Shown here: one piece after another, positions 16,290-24,972 of the stretch | Numbering within the stretch: the stretch's first letter is position 1 | Layout of the letters: the number at the start of each line of letters is the position of its first letter | Source of the DNA: Clostridium ljungdahlii DSM 13528 | GTDB taxonomy: Bacteria; Bacillota; Clostridia; Clostridiales; Clostridiaceae | Direction: 5' to 3' | Length of the DNA: 64,000 bases | Assembly (NCBI RefSeq): GCF_000143685.1 | Contig: NC_014328.1 | Location: 4,526,001 to 4,590,000, forward strand | Notes under the pieces: model-generated | Seen by the model: only the letters and a program-made list of their open reading frames with translations | Databases searched by the model: none | Told to the model about the DNA's origin: nothing | Translations under genes and position numbers: made by a program

Positions 16290-18107
16290 ATGAAAAATAA
16301 AAAAGCTATACTAATAGTTTCAATTTTAGCAATTGCTCTTTTTACGTTTATTTATTTTAATAGCCCACTCAAGTCTAATAAAAATTACCCCATAGTCACC
16401 GGATCATTTATTCAGTTAGATCTAACTCAAAATTGGTCCGATAGTGATTGGAAGAAGGAGCTAACATATCTAAAACAAAACAAAATGAATTATTTGGTGC
16501 TCTCTGGTGTTTCCCAAACTAATGGCAACATTACTAAGATTTCATATAAAAATTCAAACACAAACTACCCAAAATTATATCCTAATGTTGATCCTGTGGA
16601 TTTATGTTTAAAAAATGCCCAAAAATTAAACATGAAAGTTTTTATGGATACCAACTATAACGATGAGTGGTGGCAAATATCTCCTGAAAACTCCGCCTGG
16701 TTAAATTCTCAAATGGAAAGAAGTAGTCTTATAGCTGATGATTTATATAGGAACTATCACCGTAAATATCCTAATGCTTTTTATGGATGGTACTTTCCCT
16801 ATGAAGTAGACAATGCCAAATTTAATAAATTCAATAAGTATGACTATCTAATAAATGCTATAAATGTCCACCTTAAAACTCTTAGTGAAAGAAACGAGCG
16901 TCTTCCTATTTTATTATCTCCTTTCATGAATTCATCTGCAGGTACTGCCAAAGAATATGAAGCAGACTGGAAATATGTATTTTCAAAAACAAACTTTAGA
17001 AAAGGAGATGTATTTTGTCCTCAAGATTGCGTAGGAAGTGGCAGACTAAAACTAGAAGAAGTTAATTCATGGTATACTGCCCTTAGAAAGGCTGTAGACA
17101 GCAAACCTGGCATGTTATTTTGGGCCAACGCTGAAAACTTTGATTATGCCAATAACTCCAGTGCACCTTTAGACAGATTTTTAAAACAACTCACTTTGGA
17201 ACAGCCCTGCGTGGATAATATAATATGTTTTTCTTACAGCCATTATTATAGTCCAAATAATATAGACAGTGGCTTTAATGAAGCATATTCTTATTATGTA
17301 AAAAAAGGAAAACTTCCTATAAAAAAATTAGATATTCCCCAAAATTTAACTGTATCAACTATAGAGAAAAATAAGTTTAAAATAACTTGGTCAAGCCCTA
17401 AAAACTCTAATAATATTTGCGGCTATGAAATTTACAGAAACGGTACCCTAATTTCTCGTATTATGACCCAAAGGAAATATGGGGGTAATCCTCAATCTTT
17501 TACTAAATCCATTACAGATATACCTTTACTACGGGAAGATACAAAACATTGTACTTATGAGGTAAGATCTCTAGGTTTTTCAGGCAATGTATCAAAACCT
17601 TCAAAGCCTGCAGTAGTTGCAGTGGATTCTATAAAAAAGCTTCCGAACTTGCTTTCAAGGAATTGTACTTATACCTTGCTTCCTATGCCCCACGAAAATT
17701 ACAATGATGCAATGCTTAAAAAACTTACTGACGGAAAGTTTGCTTCTGTAAATTCAGTAAAAGACAAAGCTTTGGTAGGTTGGTACACTAAACCCATAGA
17801 TATAACTATAGACCTAGGAAGCTCAAAACAAGTGGAACAATTCATGGTAAGTTATTTTAAAGACACAATTTCTTGGGCTGAACTTCCTGATAGAGCTTCT
17901 ATTGCCGTATCTGAAGATGGTGTAAATTTTACACCTGTAGGACTTTTTAGGATTCCTTCTGTACCTTTTTCAGATAGATATGGTTCCAAATATCCACTAT
18001 ATTTAACTTTGTCCAGGCCTATAAATGCAAGATACGTAAAACTGACTTCTGTTACTAAACCTAATTATTATACTTTTATAGATGAATTTGAAGTACGAGG
18101 TAACTAA
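16290..18107 (+). CDS. DUF4434 glycosidase-like protein with FnIII and F5/8C domains
   Basis: A 605-residue exported or membrane-anchored protein. Residues 5-22 are a hydrophobic signal/anchor. Residues about 34-340 match the DUF4434 family, a TIM-barrel related to glycoside hydrolases (GSFIQLDLTQNWSDSDWKKEL, and FYGWYFPYEVDN with candidate acidic residues). Residues about 345-440 are a fibronectin type III domain (LTVSTIEKNKFKITWSSP). The C-terminal 140 residues form a discoidin (F5/8 type C) carbohydrate-binding domain (ITIDLGSSKQVEQFMVSYF). Together this suggests an extracellular polysaccharide-acting enzyme; the substrate is unknown. GGAGG precedes the start. Confidence 0.8.
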   Translation: MKNKKAILIVSILAIALFTFIYFNSPLKSNKNYPIVTGSFIQLDLTQNWSDSDWKKELTYLKQNKMNYLVLSGVSQTNGNITKISYKNSNTNYPKLYPNVDPVDLCLKNAQKLNMKVFMDTNYNDEWWQISPENSAWLNSQMERSSLIADDLYRNYHRKYPNAFYGWYFPYEVDNAKFNKFNKYDYLINAINVHLKTLSERNERLPILLSPFMNSSAGTAKEYEADWKYVFSKTNFRKGDVFCPQDCVGSGRLKLEEVNSWYTALRKAVDSKPGMLFWANAENFDYANNSSAPLDRFLKQLTLEQPCVDNIICFSYSHYYSPNNIDSGFNEAYSYYVKKGKLPIKKLDIPQNLTVSTIEKNKFKITWSSPKNSNNICGYEIYRNGTLISRIMTQRKYGGNPQSFTKSITDIPLLREDTKHCTYEVRSLGFSGNVSKPSKPAVVAVDSIKKLPNLLSRNCTYTLLPMPHENYNDAMLKKLTDGKFASVNSVKDKALVGWYTKPIDITIDLGSSKQVEQFMVSYFKDTISWAELPDRASIAVSEDGVNFTPVGLFRIPSVPFSDRYGSKYPLYLTLSRPINARYVKLTSVTKPNYYTFIDEFEVRGN

Positions 18108-18144
18108 AAACACCACTGTACATATGTTTAATGTAAACTTTTCG

Positions 18145-18173
18145 TTTGCATACCTATTATATTATTGTATAAT
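18145..18173 (+). promoter_or_regulatory. Sigma-A promoter of asnS
   Basis: TTTGCA (18145-18150), a 17-base spacer and TATAAT (18168-18173). The leader, about 170 bases, starts with the R2 fragment. No T-box (AGGGTGG-type) is present, unlike many Firmicute tRNA synthetase genes. Confidence 0.65.
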
Positions 18174-18190
18174 ATAATAGAATGTGACTA

Positions 18191-18252
18191 AATAACGATT
18201 CCTAAGCATCAGATCGAGTTAAAACTCCCTCTGATACCAAGAACCTATTTAT
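18191..18252 (+). repeat. R2 repeat, copy 3 (3' part only)
   Basis: AATAACGATT then a hairpin at 18207-18236 (CATCAGATCGAGT / ACTCCCTCTGAT, TAAA loop), CCAAGAAC and TTTAT. It lacks module 1. It lies just downstream of the predicted asnS transcription start, so it should be part of the asnS leader RNA. Confidence 0.6.
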
Positions 18253-18351
18253 AAAGTTCATGCTAATCTTAAAAGCTGTGTATTCAGTTAATCCAATATT
18301 TTAAAGCAGTTATGAAAATTTAAAATACAATGTACCTATGGAGGAAAATTT

Positions 18352-19743
18352 ATGGAAACCACATTGATAAGATCTCTTTATAGAGAAACTGAAAAATTTG
18401 TAAACAAAGATATTAAAATTTCAGGCTGGATTAGAACCCTAAGAGATTCTAAATCATTCGGCTTTATAGAATTAAATGATGGATCATTTTTCAAAAACAT
18501 TCAAATAGTCTTTGATGAAAAATTGCCTAACTTTAAAGAACTAACAAAATTAGCTATCAGTTCATCATTGTCTATAGAGGGCACCTTGGTTCTTACACCT
18601 AACGCAAAACAGCCTTTTGAAATACAGGCCAAGGAAATAACATTAGAAGGTAATTCATCTTCAGACTACCCTCTTCAAAAGAAAAGACATACTTTAGAAT
18701 ATCTTAGAACCATCGCTCACTTGAGATCAAGAAGCAATACTTTTTCTGCAGTATTTAGAGTTCGTTCTATAGCCGCCTATGCAGTTCATAAGTTCTTCCA
18801 AGAAAGAGGATTTGTATATGCAAACACACCTTTAATAACTGGAAGTGACTGTGAAGGTGCTGGAGAAATGTTTAAAGTAACTTCTATGGATTTAAATAAC
18901 ATTCCTAAAAAGGAAGATGGCAGCGTAGACTATTCAAAAGACTTCTTTGGCAAAGAAACAAATTTAACTGTAAGTGGTCAATTGTCCGCAGAAACTATGG
19001 CTCTTGCTTTTAGAAATGTATATACCTTTGGTCCTACTTTTAGAGCAGAGGATTCAAATACAGCTAGACACGCTGCTGAATTTTGGATGATAGAACCTGA
19101 AATGGCCTTTGCTGAATTAAAAGATTATATGGATGTAGCAGAGGAACTAGTAAAGTATGTAATAAATTACGTGCTTGAAAACGCACCAGAAGAAATGGCC
19201 TTTTTCAATTCTTTCATAGATAAAACTTTATTTAGTAGATTAGATAATGTAGCTAATTCAGAATTTGGTAGAATAACTTACACTGAGGCTGTAGATATAT
19301 TAAAGAAAAGTGGGGCATCATTTGAATATCCAGTAGAGTGGGGTATTGACCTTCAAACAGAACATGAAAGATATCTAACTGAAAAGGTATTTAAAAAGCC
19401 TATATTTGTTACTGATTATCCAAAAGCCATAAAAGCATTTTATATGAGAGAAAATGAAGATGGTAAAACAGTTGCAGCTGCAGATCTTTTGGTACCAGGA
19501 GTAGGAGAAATAATTGGAGGAAGCCAAAGAGAAGAACGATATAAAGTTCTTGAAAAAAGAATAGAAGAGCTTGGACTTAATAAAAAAGATTATTGGTGGT
19601 ACTTAGAACTTAGAAAATATGGAGAAACTAAACATTCTGGTTTTGGCCTTGGGTTTGAAAGAATACTAATGTATATAACTGGTATGTCTAATATACGAGA
19701 TGTAATTCCATTTCCTAGAACAACTGGTTCTGCTGAATTTTAA
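18352..19743 (+). CDS. asnS: Asparaginyl-tRNA synthetase
   Basis: A 463-residue class IIb synthetase charging tRNA-Asn. The N-terminal OB-fold anticodon domain covers about residues 15-105 ([19 protein letters not shown]). Class II motif 2 is [19 protein letters not shown] and motif 3 is [15 protein letters not shown]. The length and the insert pattern fit AsnRS rather than AspRS. It has its own promoter and a ribosome site GGAGG. An R3 repeat separates it from the TM1266-type gene 102 bases downstream. Confidence 0.97.
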   Translation: METTLIRSLYRETEKFVNKDIKISGWIRTLRDSKSFGFIELNDGSFFKNIQIVFDEKLPNFKELTKLAISSSLSIEGTLVLTPNAKQPFEIQAKEITLEGNSSSDYPLQKKRHTLEYLRTIAHLRSRSNTFSAVFRVRSIAAYAVHKFFQERGFVYANTPLITGSDCEGAGEMFKVTSMDLNNIPKKEDGSVDYSKDFFGKETNLTVSGQLSAETMALAFRNVYTFGPTFRAEDSNTARHAAEFWMIEPEMAFAELKDYMDVAEELVKYVINYVLENAPEEMAFFNSFIDKTLFSRLDNVANSEFGRITYTEAVDILKKSGASFEYPVEWGIDLQTEHERYLTEKVFKKPIFVTDYPKAIKAFYMRENEDGKTVAAADLLVPGVGEIIGGSQREERYKVLEKRIEELGLNKKDYWWYLELRKYGETKHSGFGLGFERILMYITGMSNIRDVIPFPRTTGSAEF

Positions 19744-19753
19744 CGCACTAATT

Positions 19754-19830
19754 GTTAGGCATTTTGAAAGAAACAACTAGTCAGTATGCTAGACTATTTT
19801 TAACTTGTTATTTTCTTTCAAATGCCTTAA
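19754..19830 (+). repeat. R3 palindromic repeat, copy 2
   Basis: Arms TTAGGCATTTTGAAAGAA and TTCTTTCAAATGCCTTAA flank about 35 bases that include CAACTAGTCAGTATGC and AGACTATTTTT, close to the copy at 5441-5506. It starts ten bases after the asnS stop and ends next to the ribosome site of the following gene. Confidence 0.6.
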
Positions 19831-19845
19831 GGGGGGTAATATTGT

Positions 19846-20091
19846 ATGGAAAAAAGAATAGGTGTAGTTGGTATAGTAGTAAACGATCTTGAAAACTCTC
19901 CAAAAGTAAATACTATACTTCACTCTTTTTCAAATATCATAGTAGGAAGATTAGGTATTCCATACAGAGAAAGAAACGTTTCAGTTATATCAGTAATAGT
20001 AGACGGTACTTCAGATGAAATAAGTTCCATGACCGGCAAGTTAGGTAAACTAGATGGAATAACGGTAAAAACTGCTATAACTAAAAAGTAA
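19846..20091 (+). CDS. TM1266-family putative iron-only hydrogenase system regulator
   Basis: An 81-residue ferredoxin-fold (ACT/NikR C-terminal-like) protein. IGVVGIVVNDLENSPKVN, LHSFSNIIVGRLGIPYRERNVSVISVIVDG and GKLGKLDGITVKTA are the family's conserved blocks. It has no DNA-binding domain, so the 'regulator' label rests on its frequent link with hydrogenase maturation genes. In this window hydF is 28 kb away, not adjacent. GGGGGG provides the ribosome site. A terminator follows at once. Confidence 0.85.
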   Translation: MEKRIGVVGIVVNDLENSPKVNTILHSFSNIIVGRLGIPYRERNVSVISVIVDGTSDEISSMTGKLGKLDGITVKTAITKK

Positions 20092-20111
20092 TTTTATTAA
20101 ATAAGAATAAG

Positions 20112-20156
20112 AATAAGACTTCTAAAATTTGCATAAAATTAAGGAGGTCTTATTTT
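20112..20156 (+). terminator. Intrinsic terminator
   Basis: AATAAGAC and GTCTTATT arms with further TCT/GGA pairing, ending in TTTTT. It closes the TM1266-type transcript. Confidence 0.75.
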
Positions 20157-20272
20157 TGTGTTTAAAATAACCTTACATACTAGAATTGCTTTGTAAACCT
20201 TTTATTTTTGACATCAAAATTACTTTATACGAAAAATTATAAAAATTTATAAATTTTTATAATTTTTTTCAT

Positions 20273-20286
20273 TGTAACCGGTTGCA
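20273..20286. promoter_or_regulatory. cre-like / LacI-family operator candidate
   Basis: TGTAACCGGTTGCA is a palindrome around AACCGGTT and fits the CcpA cre pattern TGWAANCGNTNWCA with one mismatch. It lies about 104 bases upstream of the dUTPase start, in a 298-base gap that also contains a possible TTGACA at 20208 but no convincing full promoter. Confidence 0.45.
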
Positions 20287-20389
20287 CATTGTTTCAATAT
20301 TTATTAAATTTCGCTAAAATATAATATGTAGGAAAAGTCATTGTAAAAAAATTTTATAATAATTATATATAGAGAAAGGCGGCCTATGC

Positions 20390-20854
20390 ATGAATATAGT
20401 AAAATTATTTGAATTACAAGAAAATTTAAATAGCAGAATTAGAAATAACACTTCTATAAAAAAAGATTCTTTAATTTCAAAGGAAACTCTTGCACTTCAA
20501 GTAAAGATGGCTGAACTGGCTAATGAAACCCAGTGTTTTAATTTTTGGAGTAATGATGTAACTGCAAACAATGATTTAATTTTAAAGGAGTATATAAATT
20601 CTTTAAATTTTATATTAACTCTAGGACTTGAAAAAGAATTTACTGATATTAAAATAAACATAAAAACCAACGATGGAGATATTACATCTCAATTTTTAAA
20701 TTTATATATTGATATAAACGACTTTATCGTCTGTTCATCTAAGGATCATTACATAACTTTATTCGAAGATTTTTTGAGTTTAGGATACAGCCTAGGTTTT
20801 TCTACTAAAACTATAGAAAATGCTTACTACTCTAAACATTCTGTTCTTATGTAA
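20390..20854 (+). CDS. Dimeric dUTP diphosphatase
   Basis: A 154-residue all-alpha protein of the dimeric dUTPase (dUTPase_2, MazG-like) superfamily. The metal-binding Glu motifs are in LALQVKMAELANETQCFNFW near residue 32-52 and in KEYINSLNFILTLGLE around 65. It hydrolyses dUTP (and perhaps dUDP) to dUMP, preventing uracil in DNA. The trimeric beta-type dUTPase motifs are absent. Such proteins occur both in clostridial chromosomes and in phages; there is no other phage gene here. Confidence 0.8.
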   Translation: MNIVKLFELQENLNSRIRNNTSIKKDSLISKETLALQVKMAELANETQCFNFWSNDVTANNDLILKEYINSLNFILTLGLEKEFTDIKINIKTNDGDITSQFLNLYIDINDFIVCSSKDHYITLFEDFLSLGYSLGFSTKTIENAYYSKHSVLM

Positions 20855-20869
20855 ATAATTTTAATTTCT

Positions 20870-20906
20870 AATATTCTCAAGTGCATAGCCTTGAGAATAT
20901 TTTTTT
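20870..20906 (+). terminator. Strong intrinsic terminator
   Basis: AATATTCTCAAG and CTTGAGAATATT pair perfectly over 12 bp with an eight-base loop and a following T run. Confidence 0.9.
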
Positions 20907-20968
20907 ACAAATAAAGTTTTAATAATATAGATCTCCTATGGTTAAACTACTGTGGGAGGCGATATAAA

Positions 20969-21400
20969 TTGTTTGGTATACTTTATTCAATAGTAGCAGG
21001 AGTAAGCATGAGCATTCAGGGTGTATTTAATACTAGATTGAGCGATAAATTAGGGCTGTGGATCACAACTACAATAGTTCAAGGTACTGGATTTGTAATA
21101 GCTCTTATGTTAGCTTTTTTCAGCAAAAAAAACACCTTGCAAAACATAGGCTGCTGTAAAAAGTTATATCTTTTAGGTGGGATTTTAGGTATAATCATAA
21201 CAGTAACTGTAATACAGGGCATTAAATTTCTAGGACCAACTCATTCTATTGCAATAATTTTAGTTGCTCAACTTGCTACTGCAGCCTTAATTGATTTTTG
21301 GGGACTGTTTGATTCCCAGAAAATAAGTTTTACAACAAATAAAATAATAGGATTAATTATGATGGTTCTAGGCATAATTATACTTAAATGGAGAAGCTAG
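20969..21400 (+). CDS. DMT-superfamily YdcZ-like membrane protein (DUF606)
   Basis: A 143-residue protein with four to five membrane helices of the YdcZ/DUF606 group in the drug/metabolite transporter superfamily. Family features are the opening FGILYSIVAGVSMSIQGVFNTRL, GPTHSIAIILVAQLATAALIDFWGLF and the closing GLIMMVLGIIILKW. These half-size transporters often work as pairs; only one is seen here. The start is TTG with GGGAGG upstream. A LysR gene follows on the same strand after about 100 bases. Substrate unknown. Confidence 0.85.
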   Translation: MFGILYSIVAGVSMSIQGVFNTRLSDKLGLWITTTIVQGTGFVIALMLAFFSKKNTLQNIGCCKKLYLLGGILGIIITVTVIQGIKFLGPTHSIAIILVAQLATAALIDFWGLFDSQKISFTTNKIIGLIMMVLGIIILKWRS

Positions 21401-21497
21401 TAATTTTTAATATATTAGACTAATTAATTAAATAAATATATAATTAATACAGGATATGTTAAAAAACTAAAGTTACCATTTTGAGGGGGAATCTTTA

Positions 21498-22391
21498 ATG
21501 GATTTTAAACAGATAGAAGCTTTTATAAATGTAGCCAAATTTAAAAGCTTTTCAAAGGCTGCAAATTTCAGTTTTTTATCCCAGCCTGCCATTAGTTCTC
21601 ACATTTCTATTTTAGAAAAAGAATTAAAAGTATACTTATTTGACAGGACTCCTAAAGAGGTACATCTTACTCCTGCAGGAGAATCTTTTCTAAACTTTGC
21701 ATTAGAACTTTTAGAAATCCGTGATAACGCCATATATACATTAACTAATTTCAATGAAACTATAACTGGTAATTTAAAATTAGCTTCTAGTACTACTCCT
21801 TGTAACACCTTAGTTCCTTCCTTAATAGAAAAATTTCATAATATACATCCTAGTGTAACCTTCGATGTATTAGAATTAAACTCTTCAAAAATAATTGATA
21901 ACATAATAAAATTTAATTTTGAAATTGGATTAATAGGAGAACCTATAGACGATGAAAAAATTGAAAGTTATGAATTAACTAAAGATGAGCTAGTGATTAT
22001 ATCTCATCCTTCCTTTAACTTTCCTGATATTATAGACATGCCTTCCCTTTTTAAATACAATTTTATATTAAGAGAAAAAGGTTCTGCTACAAGAAAGACC
22101 TTTGAAGATGCCTTAACAAAAAATGGATATAGCATTTCTCACATAACTTCAAGTTTAGAAGTAAATAATATAAGTACTCTTATACAATTTGTAAGAAAAG
22201 GATTTGGTATAGCTGTAGTTTCAAAAGAAGTACTTAAAAATTATGTATCCCTAGGACTTGTAAAGGAAAGTACTATAAAAAATATTCCACTAACTAGATC
22301 AATATATCTTATTATAAGTTCTAAAAGATCCCTTACTCCAACAGCAAAATCATTTTTTAACTTTTGTAAAAAATGTTTTAAGATAGATTAG
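21498..22391 (+). CDS. LysR-family transcriptional regulator
   Basis: A 297-residue LysR protein. The winged helix occupies residues 1-60 (FKQIEAFINVAKFKSFSKAA, LSQPAISSHISILEKEL, FDRTPKEVHLTPAG) and the periplasmic-binding-fold effector domain about 90-290. The N-terminal sequence is of the CysB/CysL-like type seen in clostridial sulfur and selenium regulators, but the effector is not deducible. It is downstream of the YdcZ gene on the same strand; the pair may be linked. GGGGG precedes the start. Confidence 0.92.
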   Translation: MDFKQIEAFINVAKFKSFSKAANFSFLSQPAISSHISILEKELKVYLFDRTPKEVHLTPAGESFLNFALELLEIRDNAIYTLTNFNETITGNLKLASSTTPCNTLVPSLIEKFHNIHPSVTFDVLELNSSKIIDNIIKFNFEIGLIGEPIDDEKIESYELTKDELVIISHPSFNFPDIIDMPSLFKYNFILREKGSATRKTFEDALTKNGYSISHITSSLEVNNISTLIQFVRKGFGIAVVSKEVLKNYVSLGLVKESTIKNIPLTRSIYLIISSKRSLTPTAKSFFNFCKKCFKID

Positions 22392-22421
22392 TATGATATA
22401 GGGCCCTTCTTTCATAAATTA

Positions 22422-22620
22422 ACTTATACATAAAATTTTTTTAAAGAATAAAGTTCAAAGTTCAAATATCAAATATCAAATAAGGATAATTTTCTTTCTA
22501 ACGTCAGAAAATATTAAAATTATAGATTTCCTGAGGTACGAGGGAAATCATCTTTATCTGTTCTTTGTTATTTGAACTTTGTTATTTTCAAAAGCTTTGC
22601 TTCGTAATTTTTTTAAACTG
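22422..22620 (+). repeat. R1 dispersed structured repeat, copy B
   Basis: About 199 bp matching 3083-3271. This copy has the better terminal right arm TTGCTTCGTA, the hairpin GATTTCC/GGAAATC with loop TGAGGTACGAG, a smaller TTTCT/AGAAA hairpin before it, and the outer AAAGTTCAAAT / ATTTGAACTTT pair. It fills most of the 322-base gap between the LysR gene and the subtilase gene. Confidence 0.7.
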
Positions 22621-22713
22621 CTAAAATTGAGTTTTTAATTATCATTTATATCTATAGCACATATACTGTAATAAGCATTATAATATATTGTAATAAATTT
22701 TAAGGAGAATAAT

Positions 22714-23913
22714 ATGTTTTCCATAAAAAGCAAATTGGAACTTAACCTAAAATTATCAATGGACAAGGGATTATATAAAACTTACAGAGTTATAATAAAA
22801 TGCAATTCCCTTATGGAAACTATAGAAAAAAAGGTAAAGCTGTACAACGGTAAAATAATACGTTCAATTCCAATTATAAATTGCATATGTGCTACCTTAA
22901 CCTCCCGTTCTATAAACAGGATAATAGAATTTCCTCAAGTACGTTATGTGCTAAATGACTGCTGTGCTCTACTGTGCGCTAATAATAGCGTGCTTGCTTC
23001 AAATGGTGTAGTCTTTGAAGGTAACTATAAGCTCACAGGCAAAAATGTGTGTATAGGGTTAATAGACTCAGGTTCTTACCCTCATCCAGATCTTTTGAAT
23101 CCTAAAAATAAGATAACAAAATTTGTGGATTTAATAAACTCATATAAATATCCCTATGATGACAATGGACATGGTACTTTTATGAGTGGAATTATGTGCG
23201 GCAGCGGTATTGAGTCCAAAGGACTATATAAAGGTATTGCAGAAAACAGCAGTATTTACTCTATAAAAGCCTTTAATGCCCTAGGTAAAGGCTATGTATC
23301 GGATATATTATTTTCACTTCAACTATTATTGAATGAAAGCTCAGATGAAAAAATAAAAATAATTTGCCTTCCCTTTGAACTAGATATTGATAATCATTTC
23401 ATACTATCCTTATTTGAAAAAATGTTTCAAATAGCTGTTAAATTAAACATAACAATTATAGTGCCGTCTGGTCACCAAGGTAACCTTCAAGGCAGCATAA
23501 AAGGCATTGCCACTTTAAACAATTGTATAACTGCTGCAGGTATTGATACAACTTTTAAAGATCCTAAATCCTATAAATACTCTTCTTGCGGTCCTATTAA
23601 TAAAGTTCAAAAACCTGATCTGAGTGCTGCCTGCGTAAATATATGCTCTATAAACTCAAATACACAATATATACCCCAGCGAAATGGAGCAAAACTATAT
23701 CCAAAACCGCTTGAAAATCCATATGTATATTATACTGGTACCTCCTGTGCCGCAGCCTATATAAGTGGTGTATGTGCCTTACTGTATGAAAATAATCCTG
23801 AGCTCACTTTCAATGATCTAAGTTCTCTTTTAAAAATATCCTGCAACCTACTCAACGTACCAAAGTGGTGTCAAGGTTCTGGTATGCTAGATTTAAATAA
23901 ATTATTGCCTTAA
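22714..23913 (+). CDS. Subtilisin-like (S8) serine peptidase without signal peptide
   Basis: A 399-residue subtilase. The catalytic triad is Asp118 (IGLIDSG), His153 (DDNGHGTFMSG) and Ser344 (YYTGTSCAAAYISG); the oxyanion Asn is in PSGHQGN. Residues about 20-85 look like an I9-type propeptide. There is no signal peptide, so it is intracellular or acts in the forespore/spore, as known for other clostridial intracellular subtilases (Csp, ISP); it is shorter than Csp germination proteases. The protein is rich in Cys (about 17). It has its own terminator. Confidence 0.9.
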   Translation: MFSIKSKLELNLKLSMDKGLYKTYRVIIKCNSLMETIEKKVKLYNGKIIRSIPIINCICATLTSRSINRIIEFPQVRYVLNDCCALLCANNSVLASNGVVFEGNYKLTGKNVCIGLIDSGSYPHPDLLNPKNKITKFVDLINSYKYPYDDNGHGTFMSGIMCGSGIESKGLYKGIAENSSIYSIKAFNALGKGYVSDILFSLQLLLNESSDEKIKIICLPFELDIDNHFILSLFEKMFQIAVKLNITIIVPSGHQGNLQGSIKGIATLNNCITAAGIDTTFKDPKSYKYSSCGPINKVQKPDLSAACVNICSINSNTQYIPQRNGAKLYPKPLENPYVYYTGTSCAAAYISGVCALLYENNPELTFNDLSSLLKISCNLLNVPKWCQGSGMLDLNKLLP

Positions 23914-23922
23914 ATATAAAAT

Positions 23923-23959
23923 AACTACAAATGAATAGTTTGATCTATTCTTTGTAGTT
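23923..23959. terminator. Bidirectional terminator
   Basis: AACTACAAATGAATAG and CTATTCTTTGTAGTT pair with one mismatch over about 15 bp, loop TTTGAT. It lies between the subtilase and the convergent end of the fatty-acid operon. Confidence 0.8.
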
Positions 23960-23986
23960 TATCATTTAACAAAATATAATTTAATT

Positions 23987-24934
23987 CTAATAACCCTTAT
24001 TTATATCTACTATGTTTACTAATTTGTCTCCTGATGCATACCTTTTTAGATTATCATAAATCATATTAAATCTCCTAATGTCAACTTGATCCGATACCCA
24101 AGAATTATGAGGCGTTATAGTTACATTTTCAAATTTCCAAAAAGGACTACTCTCATCTAAAGGCTCATTTTCTACCACATCTAAAGCAGCTCCTGCTATT
24201 TTCCCATTTTTTATATTCTCTAGCAAAGATTTTTCATCTAATATAGATCCTCTAGCAATGTTCACTATGTAAACTCCATTTTTCATACTTTTAAATAAGT
24301 TTTCATTTACTAAATGATTAGTTTTCTTAGTATAGGGAATAGACACTACTACTATATCAGATAACTTTAACATATTTTCTACATTTTCCAAAGAAAAACA
24401 CTTATCAAAATATTCCACGTCACTACCCTTTGTATTTAAGCCTAAAATTTTTACACCAAATGGTTTCAATCTACTTGCCGCTTCTTTAGCTATACTACCT
24501 GTGCCTATAAATCCTACCGTTTTGCCCCACAACTCCAATATTCCCATATCCATTTTCCAGATCTTATTTTTTTGTTTTTCATAGAATTTCTGGCTGTGTT
24601 TCAGCATTTCTAATATCTTTAATACTATCCATTCCCCCATAGGTATGCTATATCCACCCTTATTATTAGTCAAGATTATATTTTTCTTCCTAATATCATC
24701 CTTGGGAGCCTGATCTATTCCAACACTAAAAAGCTGTATCCATTTTAGCTTGTTCATTTTACCTATATCTAGAGTTTTAAAAGGATCATAGCATAATAAA
24801 ACCTCTGCTTCCTTAAATTCATCCTTATAATACAAATTGTCATCTTCAACTACTTCTATGTCATATCCCAATCTTTGTATGCCACTGATACTTTTCTTAC
24901 CAAAATCACGAGTACACAGTAATTTAATTCCCAT
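23987..24934 (-). CDS. D-isomer specific 2-hydroxyacid dehydrogenase
   Basis: A 315-residue NAD(P)-dependent dehydrogenase of the D-2-hydroxyacid family. The Rossmann motif is VGFIGTGSIAKEA near residue 140; catalytic residues are Arg in VNIARGSILDE, Glu in DVVENEPLD and His in TPHNSW. Substrate class (phosphoglycerate, lactate, glyoxylate or other) cannot be fixed. I start at the ATG at 24934, with GGGGTGAG just ahead. It is the last gene on the strand of the fatty-acid operon, 38 bases after accA, and probably co-transcribed, although no lipid role is evident. Confidence 0.88.
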   Translation of the reverse strand: MGIKLLCTRDFGKKSISGIQRLGYDIEVVEDDNLYYKDEFKEAEVLLCYDPFKTLDIGKMNKLKWIQLFSVGIDQAPKDDIRKKNIILTNNKGGYSIPMGEWIVLKILEMLKHSQKFYEKQKNKIWKMDMGILELWGKTVGFIGTGSIAKEAASRLKPFGVKILGLNTKGSDVEYFDKCFSLENVENMLKLSDIVVVSIPYTKKTNHLVNENLFKSMKNGVYIVNIARGSILDEKSLLENIKNGKIAGAALDVVENEPLDESSPFWKFENVTITPHNSWVSDQVDIRRFNMIYDNLKRYASGDKLVNIVDINKGY

Positions 24935-24972
24935 AAGACTCACCCCTATAAAATCAAATACCTAACATCCAG

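Noticed and set aside
18174..18351. T-box leader for asnS
   Set aside because: No specifier stem, no AGGGTGG antiterminator sequence and no matching terminator.
20390..20854. Phage origin of the dUTPase gene
   Set aside because: Dimeric dUTPases are found in phages, but the neighbours are ordinary chromosomal genes with normal composition.
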